Shown one piece after another: positions 1 to 9,023 of a DNA stretch of 37,401 bases (its first letter is position 1; the number at the start of each line of letters is the position of its first letter). This DNA is from an uncultured Porphyromonadaceae bacterium (GTDB lineage: Bacteria > Bacteroidota > Bacteroidia > Bacteroidales > Muribaculaceae): assembly GCA_900550645.1 (NCBI GenBank), contig URTA01000022.1:1-37401 (forward strand), written 5' to 3'. The notes beneath the pieces were generated by a model. The model had not been told where the DNA came from, searched no databases, and saw nothing but the letters and a program-made list of their open reading frames with translations. A program made the translations under genes and the position numbers.

Positions 1-425
1 CGGGCTATGCCCGCTGCCACTTCGTCATGCAGCTGCGAGGGGGCTTTGTCCGCCATTAGCGGACGGCGCGAGCGGTTGCGCATAAGCCGCTCCACTATTC
101 TCTCGACCGAGGTGTCAAGATAAATGACCGTGCCTCGCGATAGCATGAAGTCCATGTTGCGGTGGAAACATGGCGTGCCTCCACCGCAAGCTATCACCAC
201 GTCCTGCATCTCACCCACTTCTGCAAGCATCGCATGTTCGGCACTGCGGAAAGCCTCCTCGCCGTCCGTGGCGAAAATCTGCGAAATCGAGCGGCGGAAA
301 CGCTGCTCGATATAGAAGTCCAAATCGATGAACTCCCTGCCGAGCCGGCGGGCAAGGGCTCGTCCGAGCGTGGTCTTGCCGCACGCCATATAGCCAATTA
401 TGAATATCGGTGGGTGAATCTCCAT
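1..425 (-). CDS. aroK: Shikimate kinase (3' end cut by window edge)
   Basis: ATP-dependent phosphorylation of shikimate in the cytosolic chorismate pathway. About 141 residues are visible from the ATG at 425; the C-terminus lies outside the window. The N-terminus has the P-loop GYMACGKTT (about residues 11-19), followed by the shikimate-binding FIDLD segment, a GGGTP motif near residue 80 and the lid-type RSRRPL near residue 120, all in the family order. It is the last visible gene of the minus-strand run that includes hemD; the gap to the coiled-coil gene upstream is only 11 bp, so co-transcription is likely. The family identification is strong; only the end is missing. Confidence 0.93.
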   Translation of the reverse strand, partial: MEIHPPIFIIGYMACGKTTLGRALARRLGREFIDLDFYIEQRFRRSISQIFATDGEEAFRSAEHAMLAEVGEMQDVVIACGGGTPCFHRNMDFMLSRGTVIYLDTSVERIVERLMRNRSRRPLMADKAPSQLHDEVAAGIA

Positions 426-436
426 AGCCACGAGAG

Positions 437-991
437 TCAAATGTCATCGGGAAGTTGCAGCAGCCAGTCCTCGTCATCGGTTGCGGCTGCTGCGGTATCT
501 TGCTTTGCCGTCTTTGCTTCAGGGTTACGTGCTGGAGTGGGTGATTGTGCATCCTCACCCATGTCGATAGGCGCGGGGGTGTCCTCAAAGTCAGGAACGG
601 CCAACCGCTTGAGAGCCTTGCGAGCATCAGCGAGTTCCTTTTTCAGCGCGTTGATGCGGCGTTCATACTGCTGCCGTTCCGCGCCGAACTGCGCGATTTC
701 CGCCTGCATCTCCTCGACGCGCTCGCGGTCTATGCTTTCGTTTTCGAGCCGGCCGTTCAGGTCAGCGGCCTGACGCTCCATTTCCGCTATGGTCTCGTGG
801 AGGGTACGCAGCTGCCGCGCCTGTATGAGAGCAGTCTCGCGCTGTGTCATCACCGTACACTGCATTGACTGCAACTCGCTGTCACGCTTGCCTATCACCT
901 CCCCCATCTCGCCGATTTGCCGAGCCATGCCGGCTATCTCGCGTGCAGCGGCACGCGGGGCAAACAGGCATCGCAACCATGAGCGGGACAT
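437..991 (-). CDS. Coiled-coil protein of unknown function
   Basis: A 184-residue protein if it starts at MSRSWLRC (ATG at 991). An in-frame start at 1042 would add 17 residues and sit 10 bp after hemD, and cannot be excluded. Residues about 30-140 are rich in Glu, Gln, Arg, Leu and Ala with heptad-like spacing and no Pro, so a long coiled coil is expected. A Pro/Ala/Asp-rich acidic tail follows, ending DDEDWLLQLPDDI. There is no signal peptide and no enzyme motif. It lies between hemD and aroK on the same strand with tight spacing. I do not recognise the family; a structural or scaffold role is only a guess. Confidence 0.7.
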   Translation of the reverse strand: MSRSWLRCLFAPRAAAREIAGMARQIGEMGEVIGKRDSELQSMQCTVMTQRETALIQARQLRTLHETIAEMERQAADLNGRLENESIDRERVEEMQAEIAQFGAERQQYERRINALKKELADARKALKRLAVPDFEDTPAPIDMGEDAQSPTPARNPEAKTAKQDTAAAATDDEDWLLQLPDDI

Positions 992-1052
992 CACAGACAG
1001 TTTTTGCCGGCGAAGGCCGTGCCTGTGTATCGGCACAACCATCGCCGCAGTA

Positions 1053-1805
1053 TCATTTCTGCTTCTTGAGGAACGCCTCGAAAGCGCCTGTCATAGACGG
1101 GTTTTCGGGCGTCGGAGCCTTGATTTCCACCGTCAGGCCGGCATCCTCGGCAGCCTTGTTGGTAGCTGCGCCGAAACACCCTATCACCACATTCTTGTAG
1201 CTCTCCTTGAAGTCCGGGAAATTCTTCATCAGCGAGTCGATGCCGGCAGGCGAAAAGAATATCAGCGCGTCATAGTCAAACGGCTCATCGGGAGCGAAAT
1301 CATTGCTGACAGTGCGGTACATGACAGCCTTGGTGAAATTGATTTTCACGCCGTCGAGAGCGTTGTCGTCATTGTGTACATCAGAGATTGGGAACAGGAA
1401 GTTCTCCTTGTGATGCTTGGTAATGGCGGCCTTGAGCTGGGTATCGTCGAGTTTGCCGGATGCGCCGAAGAAAATCTTGCGTTTGCGGTAGACGATGTAT
1501 TTCTGCAGGTAAAGCGCAATAGCCTCCGTTGTGCAGAAATACTTCATCGTGTCGGGAATTTTCACGCGAGTTTCTTCACAAAGGCGGAAGAAGTTGTCAA
1601 CGGCGTGACGGGCAGTGAAGATGACTGCCGTGAAATCGGCAAGGTTGATTTTTGACTGCCGGAATTCCTTGGACGACAGGCCTTCAACCTTAATGAAGGG
1701 TCGGAAAACCAACTCGAGTCCGTATCGCTGGGCGATATCGTAATAAGGCGACTTTTCGGATGTCGGCTTAGGCTGTGAAACCAGTACTTTCTTTATCTTC
1801 ATCAT
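1053..1805 (-). CDS. hemD: Uroporphyrinogen-III synthase
   Basis: Closes hydroxymethylbilane to uroporphyrinogen III in tetrapyrrole synthesis. The 250-residue length is normal for HemD. The N-terminal KKVLVSQPKP segment, the mid-protein ADFTAVIFTARHAVDNFF, and the C-terminal DALIFFSPAGIDSL followed by VVIGCFGAATNKAAEDAG fit the two-lobed HemD fold; sequence identity in this family is low, so order and spacing carry the call. Two adjacent ATGs (1805 and 1802) could both serve as start. Upstream on the same strand lies a DUF4271 gene, a pairing I know from other Bacteroidales. A possible -7 box (TACCTTTG, 1924-1917) lies inside the end of that gene and might give hemD an extra promoter. Confidence 0.85.
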   Translation of the reverse strand: MMKIKKVLVSQPKPTSEKSPYYDIAQRYGLELVFRPFIKVEGLSSKEFRQSKINLADFTAVIFTARHAVDNFFRLCEETRVKIPDTMKYFCTTEAIALYLQKYIVYRKRKIFFGASGKLDDTQLKAAITKHHKENFLFPISDVHNDDNALDGVKINFTKAVMYRTVSNDFAPDEPFDYDALIFFSPAGIDSLMKNFPDFKESYKNVVIGCFGAATNKAAEDAGLTVEIKAPTPENPSMTGAFEAFLKKQK

Positions 1806-1855
1806 ATCAAATTAAACGGCATAGCCCTGATTGCGCCGACGAGCCGTCATGGCTG

Positions 1856-2659
1856 TCAAGCGGCGAGGGTCAACGCTGCAGAATAGGTCAATACCAATGG
1901 TAATATTTCCAGAGTGCAAAGGTAGTACAAAAAATGCACCCAAGACGAAAACCGGGCGAAAAAAATGCGATACGACTTGGATATGAATATCAATTTTATG
2001 ACCACAAGCAGTGCAACAGCGGTTATCGACAGCCCCCTGGCAGCATTAGGATAGAACAGGGACACGAGTGCCGGCAGCAGCATTATGAGACCAAGCAATG
2101 CCTGCGAAGCGAGAAAGCCGCGCACCCATATACGCGCATGGACGGTGTCTGAAAACACTGTTGCCACTATCCAGTATACCACAGGCATGGCAAGGCAGTA
2201 GGCTGCCACAGCGGCAATGCATATCCAGGCGTTGGCGGCGAATGTCGCGGCAGTGACAGCTATGCCGTTGAACGACGTGATAGCGACAAACAGCACCAGC
2301 CCCATGGTGACAGCACACAGCACATTGAGCATGAACATGAACGATGTCTCCTTGGCGGTGTCGTCAAAGGCGTTGCCGCGTGCGCGAGTGTTGGTCAGGT
2401 CATGAAACATCATCTTGATGTACCGGACATTGCTCTTGTAGCGGGCGAACACCACTCCCACCACCATCAGTACGGCAAACAGCAGCCATGAGCCGGCTGT
2501 CTGCCCGTCAGCCCGCAGGGGTGCGTCGAGACCTTCAGGCTGACGCTGCATCACCACGGGCATCAGTTCCTCGCCGACGGGGATGGTGTCAACGGCTGTA
2601 TCGGCAGCATACGAGCTGTCGAGGGTCGTGTCCTGAATATTTGCAGCGGCGGTTTTCAT
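1856..2659 (-). CDS. DUF4271 family integral membrane protein
   Basis: A 267-residue protein with an Asp/Gln-rich N-terminal stretch (residues 1-50) followed by about six hydrophobic segments, including SWLLFAVLMVVGVVFA, FMLNVLCAVTMGLVLFVAI, WICIAAVAAYCLAMPVVYWI, ALLGLIMLLPALVSLF and ITAVALLVVIKLIFI. Inner-membrane location is therefore likely. Length, topology and the neighbouring hemD match the Bacteroidetes DUF4271 family, whose function is not known to me. The 24-bp gap to the epimerase gene upstream suggests co-transcription. Confidence 0.8.
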   Translation of the reverse strand: MKTAAANIQDTTLDSSYAADTAVDTIPVGEELMPVVMQRQPEGLDAPLRADGQTAGSWLLFAVLMVVGVVFARYKSNVRYIKMMFHDLTNTRARGNAFDDTAKETSFMFMLNVLCAVTMGLVLFVAITSFNGIAVTAATFAANAWICIAAVAAYCLAMPVVYWIVATVFSDTVHARIWVRGFLASQALLGLIMLLPALVSLFYPNAARGLSITAVALLVVIKLIFISKSYRIFFARFSSWVHFLYYLCTLEILPLVLTYSAALTLAA

Positions 2660-2683
2660 TCGTGTCCTTATGTCGATACGCAG

Positions 2684-3718
2684 TTACAGCCACCCGTTGT
2701 CGCGGTACCACGCCACGGCGCGGGCTATGCCCTCGGCAAGCGGCACACGCGGCGCAAAGCCGAAGTCTCGGCGTGCCTTGCTGATGTCGGCCTGCCAGTT
2801 GCGCTGGCGCATGATGCGGTATTTGTCACGGTTGAGCGTGGAGGCCTTCATTCGCGCCACTCCCCATTTCTCGGCTATCGCGGAGACGGCTTTCACTGTC
2901 CACAGCGGCAGCCTGACAGGCATCACGAACCGCTTGCCGAGAGCCTCGGCCGACAGGCGGCGGAACTCTTTCTGCGAATAGCTGCGCTCCTCGGCGATGA
3001 TGTAGGTGTTGCCGGCCGGGGCTTTCTCGAGGGCCTCGTACATCGCCGCCGTCAGGTCGGTGACGTAAATGAATGACAGCATCTGCCGGCGGTAGCCCAC
3101 CGAGAAGTCGAAGCCGCTTTTGACCGACTTGAACATCAGGAAATAGTCGCGGTCACGCGGGCCGTAGATGCCCGTTGCGCGGAATCTGATTGAGGGTATG
3201 CCGCTCTCTGCGAGCCACATCTCGGCCTTCAGCTTCGAGGTGCCGTAGCGTGTGTCAGGCACGGGTATCTGCTCGGGCGTAAACGGCACGTAGTTCTTCT
3301 CGTTGCGCGGCCCCATGACGGACAGGCTGCTCATGTACAGCATCTTGTCAGGCATGATGCCGACCTGCCCCAGCGCAGTCGTGAAGTTGCGCAGGTACTC
3401 GTAGTTTATCTTGTTGAAGTCAGCGAAGTTGACACACTTAGTCGCGCCAAGGTTGTAGATGATGTAGTCCCACCTCTCGCCCGGGGGCAATGCCGTCTCG
3501 AGCTGACGCGACAGCGTTTCGATGTCGTCGCAGGAGAGGGTGACAAACTTTATGCGCTCGTCAGTGAGGTATTCACGCGAGGTGGTCTCGCGCACGCCAG
3601 CCCACACTTCGTAGCCGCGCTTCAGTCCCTCGTCGACGGCAAAGCCGCCGACGAAGCCTCCCGCGCCCACTACAAGCACACGGCGGCACGGCGTGTCATT
3701 TGATGATGTCAAACTCAT
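2684..3718 (-). CDS. NAD(P)-dependent epimerase/dehydratase (extended SDR)
   Basis: A 344-residue extended short-chain dehydrogenase. The Rossmann nucleotide-binding motif is GAGGFVG (G18, G21, G24), the active-site Ser lies in LYMSSLSVMG, and the catalytic Tyr/Lys pair is in RYGTSKLKAE. FRATGIYGPRD is the conserved substrate-domain segment of nucleotide-sugar epimerases. The substrate cannot be read from the sequence. Its start overlaps the 3' end of the deacetylase gene by 23 bp, so the two are translationally linked, and a role in envelope carbohydrate metabolism is a reasonable inference. Confidence 0.88.
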   Translation of the reverse strand: MSLTSSNDTPCRRVLVVGAGGFVGGFAVDEGLKRGYEVWAGVRETTSREYLTDERIKFVTLSCDDIETLSRQLETALPPGERWDYIIYNLGATKCVNFADFNKINYEYLRNFTTALGQVGIMPDKMLYMSSLSVMGPRNEKNYVPFTPEQIPVPDTRYGTSKLKAEMWLAESGIPSIRFRATGIYGPRDRDYFLMFKSVKSGFDFSVGYRRQMLSFIYVTDLTAAMYEALEKAPAGNTYIIAEERSYSQKEFRRLSAEALGKRFVMPVRLPLWTVKAVSAIAEKWGVARMKASTLNRDKYRIMRQRNWQADISKARRDFGFAPRVPLAEGIARAVAWYRDNGWL

Positions 3719-4307
3719 ATCCTTGTTCTTTGAGCCATTCTATGCTTTCTGGCAACGCCTCTTGCAGCCGTGGCCAGCTTTTCAGCGAGTCGTGGAAGAC
3801 GATAATAGACCCTGGACGGGCATACCGTTTCACATTGGCAACCACCTGCCGAGGCGTGAGCCGCTTGCTGTAGTCGCGCGTCACCAGGTCATACATTATC
3901 AGGTTGAAGCGATTCTTTAGAGCCGCCACCTGCGCCCACCGCAGCCAGCCGTGCGGCGGACGGAAGATGTGCGCCCCGATCAGGGCGTTTGCCTGCATCA
4001 CGTCGGCAATGTAACGGCGCGTGGTAGTCGAAGAGCCTTGCAAGTGGTGCATCGTGTGGTTGCCCACAGCATGGCCGCGCTCGCACACCATGCGGTATAC
4101 CTCCGGGTGCTTGCGCACATTGTCGCCCACCATGAAAAACGTCGCCTTGATGCCGTAACGGTCGAGCGTATCGAGTACCCACGGCGTGACTTCGGGTATC
4201 GGTCCGTCGTCAAATGTGAGGAACACCCGCCGCCGCTTCCCGTGAATGCGGAATGCCGCTTCCGGGAAACAAAGGCGGAAAAGCAGTGGCGGACGTTCTA
4301 TCAGCAT
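3696..4307 (-). CDS. Polysaccharide deacetylase family protein (NodB domain)
   Basis: A 203-residue carbohydrate esterase 4 type enzyme expected to remove N- or O-acetyl groups from a glycan with a divalent metal. All five NodB motifs are visible: TFDDGP (residues 31-36; the two Asp are the base and a metal ligand), HTMHH (two His metal ligands), RPPHGW, the DLVTRDYS region, and IIVFHDS near the C-terminus. There is no clear signal peptide; the N-terminus LLFRLCF is only weakly hydrophobic, so it may act on a cytosolic or membrane-face substrate. It begins 3 bp after the DUF2723 gene and overlaps the epimerase gene. Confidence 0.9.
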   Translation of the reverse strand: MLIERPPLLFRLCFPEAAFRIHGKRRRVFLTFDDGPIPEVTPWVLDTLDRYGIKATFFMVGDNVRKHPEVYRMVCERGHAVGNHTMHHLQGSSTTTRRYIADVMQANALIGAHIFRPPHGWLRWAQVAALKNRFNLIMYDLVTRDYSKRLTPRQVVANVKRYARPGSIIVFHDSLKSWPRLQEALPESIEWLKEQGYEFDIIK

Positions 4308-4310
4308 CGA

Positions 4311-7300
4311 TTATTTCTTCTCGGCATTCTCCGTCATGTCCGGGTGGTTGCGCCGGTACTCGTCGCTGAGACGCTTGGACCGGTTCATGTCTACGCGCTT
4401 GAACTGCTCGTTTTCCTCAACGCGCTTCATGTCCTCGCCCGAAGCGCGCAGATAGTCCACCAGGTCGTAGAACATGGAGTCTATGCTCTTCTCCTCGGCC
4501 GTGGCATCGGCATACTCCGAGGGCGAATACGATGCCATCACGTTGACCACTTCAGCATATTTGAGCAATTCAGCAACCAAGTCAATGTCGCTGCCGCCGA
4601 CAGACGCGCTGTCCCGGTTGAGATACTTCTCATAGTTCTTGCGCATAGCCTCTACGTCTATGCCGAGCGACTTGACGTATGCCTCGATGCTCTTGCCGCC
4701 GCTGTATTTATCATACAACTCAATGAGGTGATAGTACTGGTACGGTATCAGCGATGACTCGAGCGAAAGCGAGGGGTTTATGAACATTGACGACACATAC
4801 TGGTTGTACTTGACATACTGCGAGTAATTGGTCATAATGCCTTTGAGCTGTTCCAGTCCCTTCTGTGTCAGCGACTTGTTATTCAGGCGGTCGCTCACGC
4901 CCAGTTCGCAATACAGCTGTGCGCGGGTTATTGAGTTGCTCAGGCCGAAAGGCATGGTGGTGTCGCGCAGACGGCTGTCCATAAGCTGCATCACTCCGAG
5001 AGCCTTCTTGTATTCGGCAGCTGCACTGGCGGTGTCGTTATCCTTGCGCTTCACGTCGCCCTGGTAGATGAGTTCCTGCGCCAAGTCCAGCATTGAGCCG
5101 CGCATGGTGGTGAGCATACGCCCTGCAGTCTCGTCAAAGTACGGTATGCGCGAGGTCGCCGGGTCTGCGTCCGCACCGCCCCAGCGGTATTTTTTCGTCA
5201 CCACGTCGTATGCGCGGTCAGCTCGCGGCGCCATATCCTCCTGTATGGTCGGCACAAGCTGGTGAGCCATGCCGGTGGAGCGGAGATACGGTGTCATGTT
5301 CAGGTGATATTCCGGACCGACGGTGCATGCCCAGTAAATGGGGCGTTCCCAGCCGTTGGCGGCATTGGTGGCGATGATGTCGAGCATAAGCATCTCTCCC
5401 AATGACGCATACCCCTTGGACTTGACATTCTGTGCATTTGCCAAGTCGATAAGGATAGCGTCCTGAATGGCAGCGGTGTCCTGCGGAGCGACGAGGCCTC
5501 GCTTGATGACCGCTTCCTTGTCAACAGGAATGTACAGGTATCTGGCGTTAATGAGGGGGTAGCCGTACTTTTCGCGCCCTTCTCCGGCATACGCACGCCG
5601 CAGCGCGTCGAGCACCGGCATAGGCTCTCCGTCACCCAATGCGAATGTAGCATCCATTCGGCCGTATGCATAGTCCTGCGGGCGGGCTGTGTATTTCACC
5701 GGCGGCGCGGTATAAGACTGCATACGCTGCTGGTCGGCATACCATTCGGAATTGAGGTACGACAGGTTGATTATCTTGACATCCGGGCGCACGCCCTCTA
5801 CCTCCTGGGCATACCACAGGGGGAACGTGTCGTTGTCGCCGTTGCAGAATATTATCGCGTTGGGCTCGAGGCTCTCGAGGTAGTTCGCGCCAAAGTCTCG
5901 GGCAGCGTAACGGCCGGAGCGGTCATGGTCGTCCCACGTCTGGCTCACCATCTGCAAGGGTATGCAGATGCCCAGCACGCACGCCAAAGCAGCGCAAACG
6001 GCAGATTTCTTCCAGTCGCCCTTAGGCTCGTCTACCAGCGAGGGCAGCTGTTCCGGCTCTTCGCCGCGTGCTGCGTGCTGCGGTTTGTTAGCCGCACTCT
6101 TCTTGTCGGCATTCTTGCGAACCCACACGAGTATGCGCCACAGTCCGGCGACACCCATGCCTATCCAGATGGCAAAGGCGTAGAACGAGCCTGCAAAGGC
6201 GTAGTCGCGCTCACGCGGCTGACCCGGCGGCTGGTTCAGGTAGAGGACAATGGCGATGCCCGTCATGAAGAACAGGAAGAAGACCACCCAGAACTGCTCG
6301 ATGCCCCGCTTGCCGGCAAACGCCTGCCACAGCAGGCCGATGATGCCCAGCAGCAGCGGGAGCATATAGTAGACATTGTGTCCCTTGTTGTTCTTGCCCA
6401 AATCGTCCGGCAGGTACGACTGGTCGCCCAGACGAGGGTTGTCAATGAACGGTATGCCTGAAATCCAGTTGCCCAGGTCAAGCTCGCCGTGCTGGTTGAG
6501 CAAATCGTTCTGACGGCCGGCGAAGTTCCACATGAAATAGCGCATATACATGTGGTTAAGCTGGTAGTTGAAGAAGTAAGAGAAGTTCTGTTCGTATGTC
6601 GGGCGGTATGCAGTTTTGACAGGGTATGTCGGTATGCCCATGTCGTTGACAAACGGCTGCTGGCGCGTGTCGAGTTCGAGCACCTCCTCGCCGGTCTCCT
6701 TGTCAATGGCGTGGATTTCCTTCATGTTGTCCGGCATAGTGTCCATATTGACCCATTCGCCGTACAGGCTCTTGTGCATCACACTGTGGATGCGAGGGAA
6801 GAGCATGTCGAGTTCGGGGTTCATTTTGTAGTCAGCCTTGTACCCTTTCTTGACGTAATAGTCTTCGTATGCCTTGGAGAGCTTTTCATTAGACGCTTTG
6901 TCCTCCTCCGTTAGCAAACCGTCAGAGTCGTCAGGCTGCGCACCGCGCACTCCCTTGGCATACTGAGCCGCGCCCTTGCCCACTATGGGGTCATAATAAG
7001 GCGTACTGAGGGTGTACACGTTGCCCTGTTCGTCCTGGCCGAGCGTATCAACAGCCTCGCCAACGAGTTCCTTCATCTGACCCGAATTGATTGTCGGGCC
7101 ATATAACAGCGGTGTCTCGCCGTACTGCTCGCGGTTGAGGTACGAAGCGAGGTCAAACACATTATCCGGTGCGTTCTGGTTCATCGGCGTGTCAGCGGTA
7201 GAGCGTATCAGTATAAGCGCGTAGCTGCTGTAGCCGACGAATATCACAGCGATGCTCCACATCACCAGGTTGAGCTCGCTAACCGGCAGAGCCCGCTTCT

Positions 7301-8303
7301 TGCCGTCCCAGAATACGAACAGCAACACGCCGAGGCCGACGGTCAGCAAGATGCCTATCCACACGCCAGAGCCAATGAAGAGCATGCCCGAGAGCGTCAC
7401 GGACACCAAGAACAGCAAGCGCATCGCCAGAGGGGCTGACTGGCGGTAGAACGCCGCAAGCGTAGCAACAAACATTGCCACCGTGACAATGCCGTAGATG
7501 AGCGTGCCGCTGTTGAACGACATGCCGAAGCCGTTGACGCAAGTCAGCTCAAACTGCTGCGCCACCTTGATGAAGCCCGGCACGAGGCCGTACAGCACGA
7601 AGAAGATGATCGCAAACGAGATGACCAGCGCAAGCAGCGATTTCGCCACGTCCATTTTCTTGAAACGCCGGTATGCGTAGACCAGCACTATCGCCGGTAT
7701 GCACAGCAGGTTGAGCAGGTGCACGGCGACGCTGATGCCGATGATGTAGGCTATAAGCACGAGATAACGGTCTGCCCCGGGGTCGTCCGCCCGGTTCTCC
7801 CATTTCAGTATCAGCCAGAATACCAACGCGGTACAGAATGAGGAGAAGGCATACACCTCGCCCTCGACGGCGGAGAACCAGAACGTGTCGCTCCACGTGT
7901 AAGCCAACGCGCCGACGATGCCGCTGCCCATTATTATCAGATACTGCTGCAGCGACGGCTCTGCGGTCTGCCCGTCGCGCACCACGAGCCTACGCACCAG
8001 GTGCGTGACAGTCCAGAAGAGCAGCAATATGGTCAATGCGCTCAGCAGGCCGCTCATCGCGTTGACCATCACAGAGACAGTCTCCTGCGACGAGGCGAAA
8101 TTGGCGAAGAAACGCGCCGTGAGCATGAAGATCGGGTTGCCCGGCGGGTGGCCGATTTCCAGCTTGTCTGCCTGGATTATGAACTCGCCGCAGTCCCAGT
8201 AGGAAGCGGTAGGCTCGAGGGTGAGCCAGTATGTGCAGAGGGCTATCAGGAACACGCCCCAGCCGCACAAGTTGTTGATCAGATTATATTTCCTGGTAAT
8301 CAT
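4311..8303 (-). CDS. DUF2723 multi-pass membrane protein, putative glycosyltransferase
   Basis: A very large protein (1330 residues). The N-terminal half is membrane-embedded with many hydrophobic helices. Near the start, LTLEPTASYWDCGEFI (about residues 27-42) carries the WDCGEF signature typical of DUF2723, and a second hydrophobic block lies around residues 660-760. The C-terminal third is soluble: IIFCNGDNDTFPLWYAQE, ARYLYIPVD, and a helical repeat-like tail rich in Lys/Asp/Glu. DUF2723 is related to eukaryotic TMEM260, a protein O-mannosyltransferase, so a lipid-linked-sugar-dependent transferase is plausible but not shown. It is the first gene of the minus-strand run; a -7 box lies 72 bp upstream. 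Confidence 0.85.
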   Translation of the reverse strand: MITRKYNLINNLCGWGVFLIALCTYWLTLEPTASYWDCGEFIIQADKLEIGHPPGNPIFMLTARFFANFASSQETVSVMVNAMSGLLSALTILLLFWTVTHLVRRLVVRDGQTAEPSLQQYLIIMGSGIVGALAYTWSDTFWFSAVEGEVYAFSSFCTALVFWLILKWENRADDPGADRYLVLIAYIIGISVAVHLLNLLCIPAIVLVYAYRRFKKMDVAKSLLALVISFAIIFFVLYGLVPGFIKVAQQFELTCVNGFGMSFNSGTLIYGIVTVAMFVATLAAFYRQSAPLAMRLLFLVSVTLSGMLFIGSGVWIGILLTVGLGVLLFVFWDGKKRALPVSELNLVMWSIAVIFVGYSSYALILIRSTADTPMNQNAPDNVFDLASYLNREQYGETPLLYGPTINSGQMKELVGEAVDTLGQDEQGNVYTLSTPYYDPIVGKGAAQYAKGVRGAQPDDSDGLLTEEDKASNEKLSKAYEDYYVKKGYKADYKMNPELDMLFPRIHSVMHKSLYGEWVNMDTMPDNMKEIHAIDKETGEEVLELDTRQQPFVNDMGIPTYPVKTAYRPTYEQNFSYFFNYQLNHMYMRYFMWNFAGRQNDLLNQHGELDLGNWISGIPFIDNPRLGDQSYLPDDLGKNNKGHNVYYMLPLLLGIIGLLWQAFAGKRGIEQFWVVFFLFFMTGIAIVLYLNQPPGQPRERDYAFAGSFYAFAIWIGMGVAGLWRILVWVRKNADKKSAANKPQHAARGEEPEQLPSLVDEPKGDWKKSAVCAALACVLGICIPLQMVSQTWDDHDRSGRYAARDFGANYLESLEPNAIIFCNGDNDTFPLWYAQEVEGVRPDVKIINLSYLNSEWYADQQRMQSYTAPPVKYTARPQDYAYGRMDATFALGDGEPMPVLDALRRAYAGEGREKYGYPLINARYLYIPVDKEAVIKRGLVAPQDTAAIQDAILIDLANAQNVKSKGYASLGEMLMLDIIATNAANGWERPIYWACTVGPEYHLNMTPYLRSTGMAHQLVPTIQEDMAPRADRAYDVVTKKYRWGGADADPATSRIPYFDETAGRMLTTMRGSMLDLAQELIYQGDVKRKDNDTASAAAEYKKALGVMQLMDSRLRDTTMPFGLSNSITRAQLYCELGVSDRLNNKSLTQKGLEQLKGIMTNYSQYVKYNQYVSSMFINPSLSLESSLIPYQYYHLIELYDKYSGGKSIEAYVKSLGIDVEAMRKNYEKYLNRDSASVGGSDIDLVAELLKYAEVVNVMASYSPSEYADATAEEKSIDSMFYDLVDYLRASGEDMKRVEENEQFKRVDMNRSKRLSDEYRRNHPDMTENAEKK

Positions 8304-8374
8304 ACAGTCCTAAAATCGCGTGTCCTGCGCCGCCGCATCAGTGTGTCGGGGAGACACGGACACAATATGACACG

Positions 8375-8382
8375 CAAAATTA
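8375..8382 (-). promoter_or_regulatory. Promoter -7 box for the DUF2723 operon
   Basis: The minus strand reads TAATTTTG, an exact match to the Bacteroidetes -7 consensus TAnnTTTG, 72 bp upstream of the DUF2723 start codon. No TTTG is seen 19-21 bp upstream, so support rests on the -7 box and position only. The rest of the 8304-8521 gap shows no gene or clear terminator. Confidence 0.5.
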
Positions 8383-8521
8383 GCCAAAAAATTTCATCCG
8401 CCGCCTTTCCGCCCCCATTTTTTCACACACACCGCCCTGCCGACATCATCACTTATTGTCAACGCATTTTGCATAGCCGCAAACTATCATGTCCGCCGCT
8501 TCACATACCCTTGTTATGTCT

Positions 8522-8806
8522 TCAGGTTTCATAGTCTCCTATCTTTACTGTTTTGATGTCCTTCAGGAATGTTGCCGGGTCGATGTAGAGGTTTTCGAGG
8601 ATAGGCACAAGGTCGATGTACTCTTCCGTGATGCCCATGCCTTCATAGTCTGCCATGACCACTATATAGCCGTTGTCCCATTCCTTCACCTCCACATACC
8701 GCTTGAGTATCGACGGCGCTCGGAAACGGATATTGCAGTCTCCATATCTGAACGATGTCATATCTCCTTGATTTGACAACACTGCCTGGGTCATTGCTTC
8801 TGCCAT
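8522..8806 (-). CDS. Small conserved-looking hypothetical protein
   Basis: A 94-residue soluble protein starting MAEAMTQAVLSNQGD. The frame stays open upstream to 8899, but the promoter's -7 box lies at 8869-8862, so codons above about 8855 would not be transcribed; this decides for the ATG at 8806. The protein has alternating short strands (FRYGDCNIRFRAP, RYVEVKEWDNGYIVVMADYE) and ends in a helical segment EYIDLVPILENLYIDPATFL. There is no signal peptide, metal motif or membrane segment. I do not recognise a function. It is monocistronic with its own promoter. Confidence 0.75.
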   Translation of the reverse strand: MAEAMTQAVLSNQGDMTSFRYGDCNIRFRAPSILKRYVEVKEWDNGYIVVMADYEGMGITEEYIDLVPILENLYIDPATFLKDIKTVKIGDYET

Positions 8807-8861
8807 AATACATATCGTTTGCTGACAAATGCCTGTAAAAACATGTGCCTCGTTGCAGTAG

Positions 8862-8893
8862 CAAAGATACAACATATCCGTGAACACTCCAAA
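8862..8893 (-). promoter_or_regulatory. Promoter of the 94-residue gene
   Basis: Minus-strand TTTG (8893-8890), 20 bp spacer, TATCTTTG (8869-8862). This is an exact match to the Bacteroidetes vegetative promoter TTTG-N19/21-TAnnTTTG. The predicted transcription start is near 8855, giving a leader of about 50 nt. Confidence 0.8.
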
Positions 8894-8941
8894 CATCATA
8901 CTGGCTTTTTTCAGGCTGAAGCGGAGGAAGCATACTGCCAG

Positions 8942-8982
8942 AAAAAAGTGACAGGGGCAACTGAAATTGCCCCTGTCACTTT
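8942..8982 (-). terminator. Rho-independent terminator after the DUF2795-type gene
   Basis: A perfect 13-bp stem (8948-8960 with 8967-8979), extended by three A-T pairs, with a 6-nt loop. On the minus strand it is followed at once by a run of six T (8947-8942). It sits about 40 bp past the stop of the gene at 9024-9245, so it ends that transcript just before the next promoter. Confidence 0.88.
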
Positions 8983-9023
8983 GTCATCAGCTGCATTGGC
9001 TGATATTCCTTTGCTGAAAGCTA

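Noticed and set aside
789..1655. 288-codon plus-strand frame opposite hemD and the coiled-coil gene
   Set aside because: Spans two clear minus-strand genes and their boundary; composition is that of an antisense frame.
1917..1924. TACCTTTG as a sure hemD promoter
   Set aside because: It matches the -7 consensus but lies within the DUF4271 coding sequence and lacks a good -33 box; a chance match is possible.
3951..4757. 268-codon plus-strand frame
   Set aside because: Antisense to the deacetylase and DUF2723 genes, which have clear motifs.
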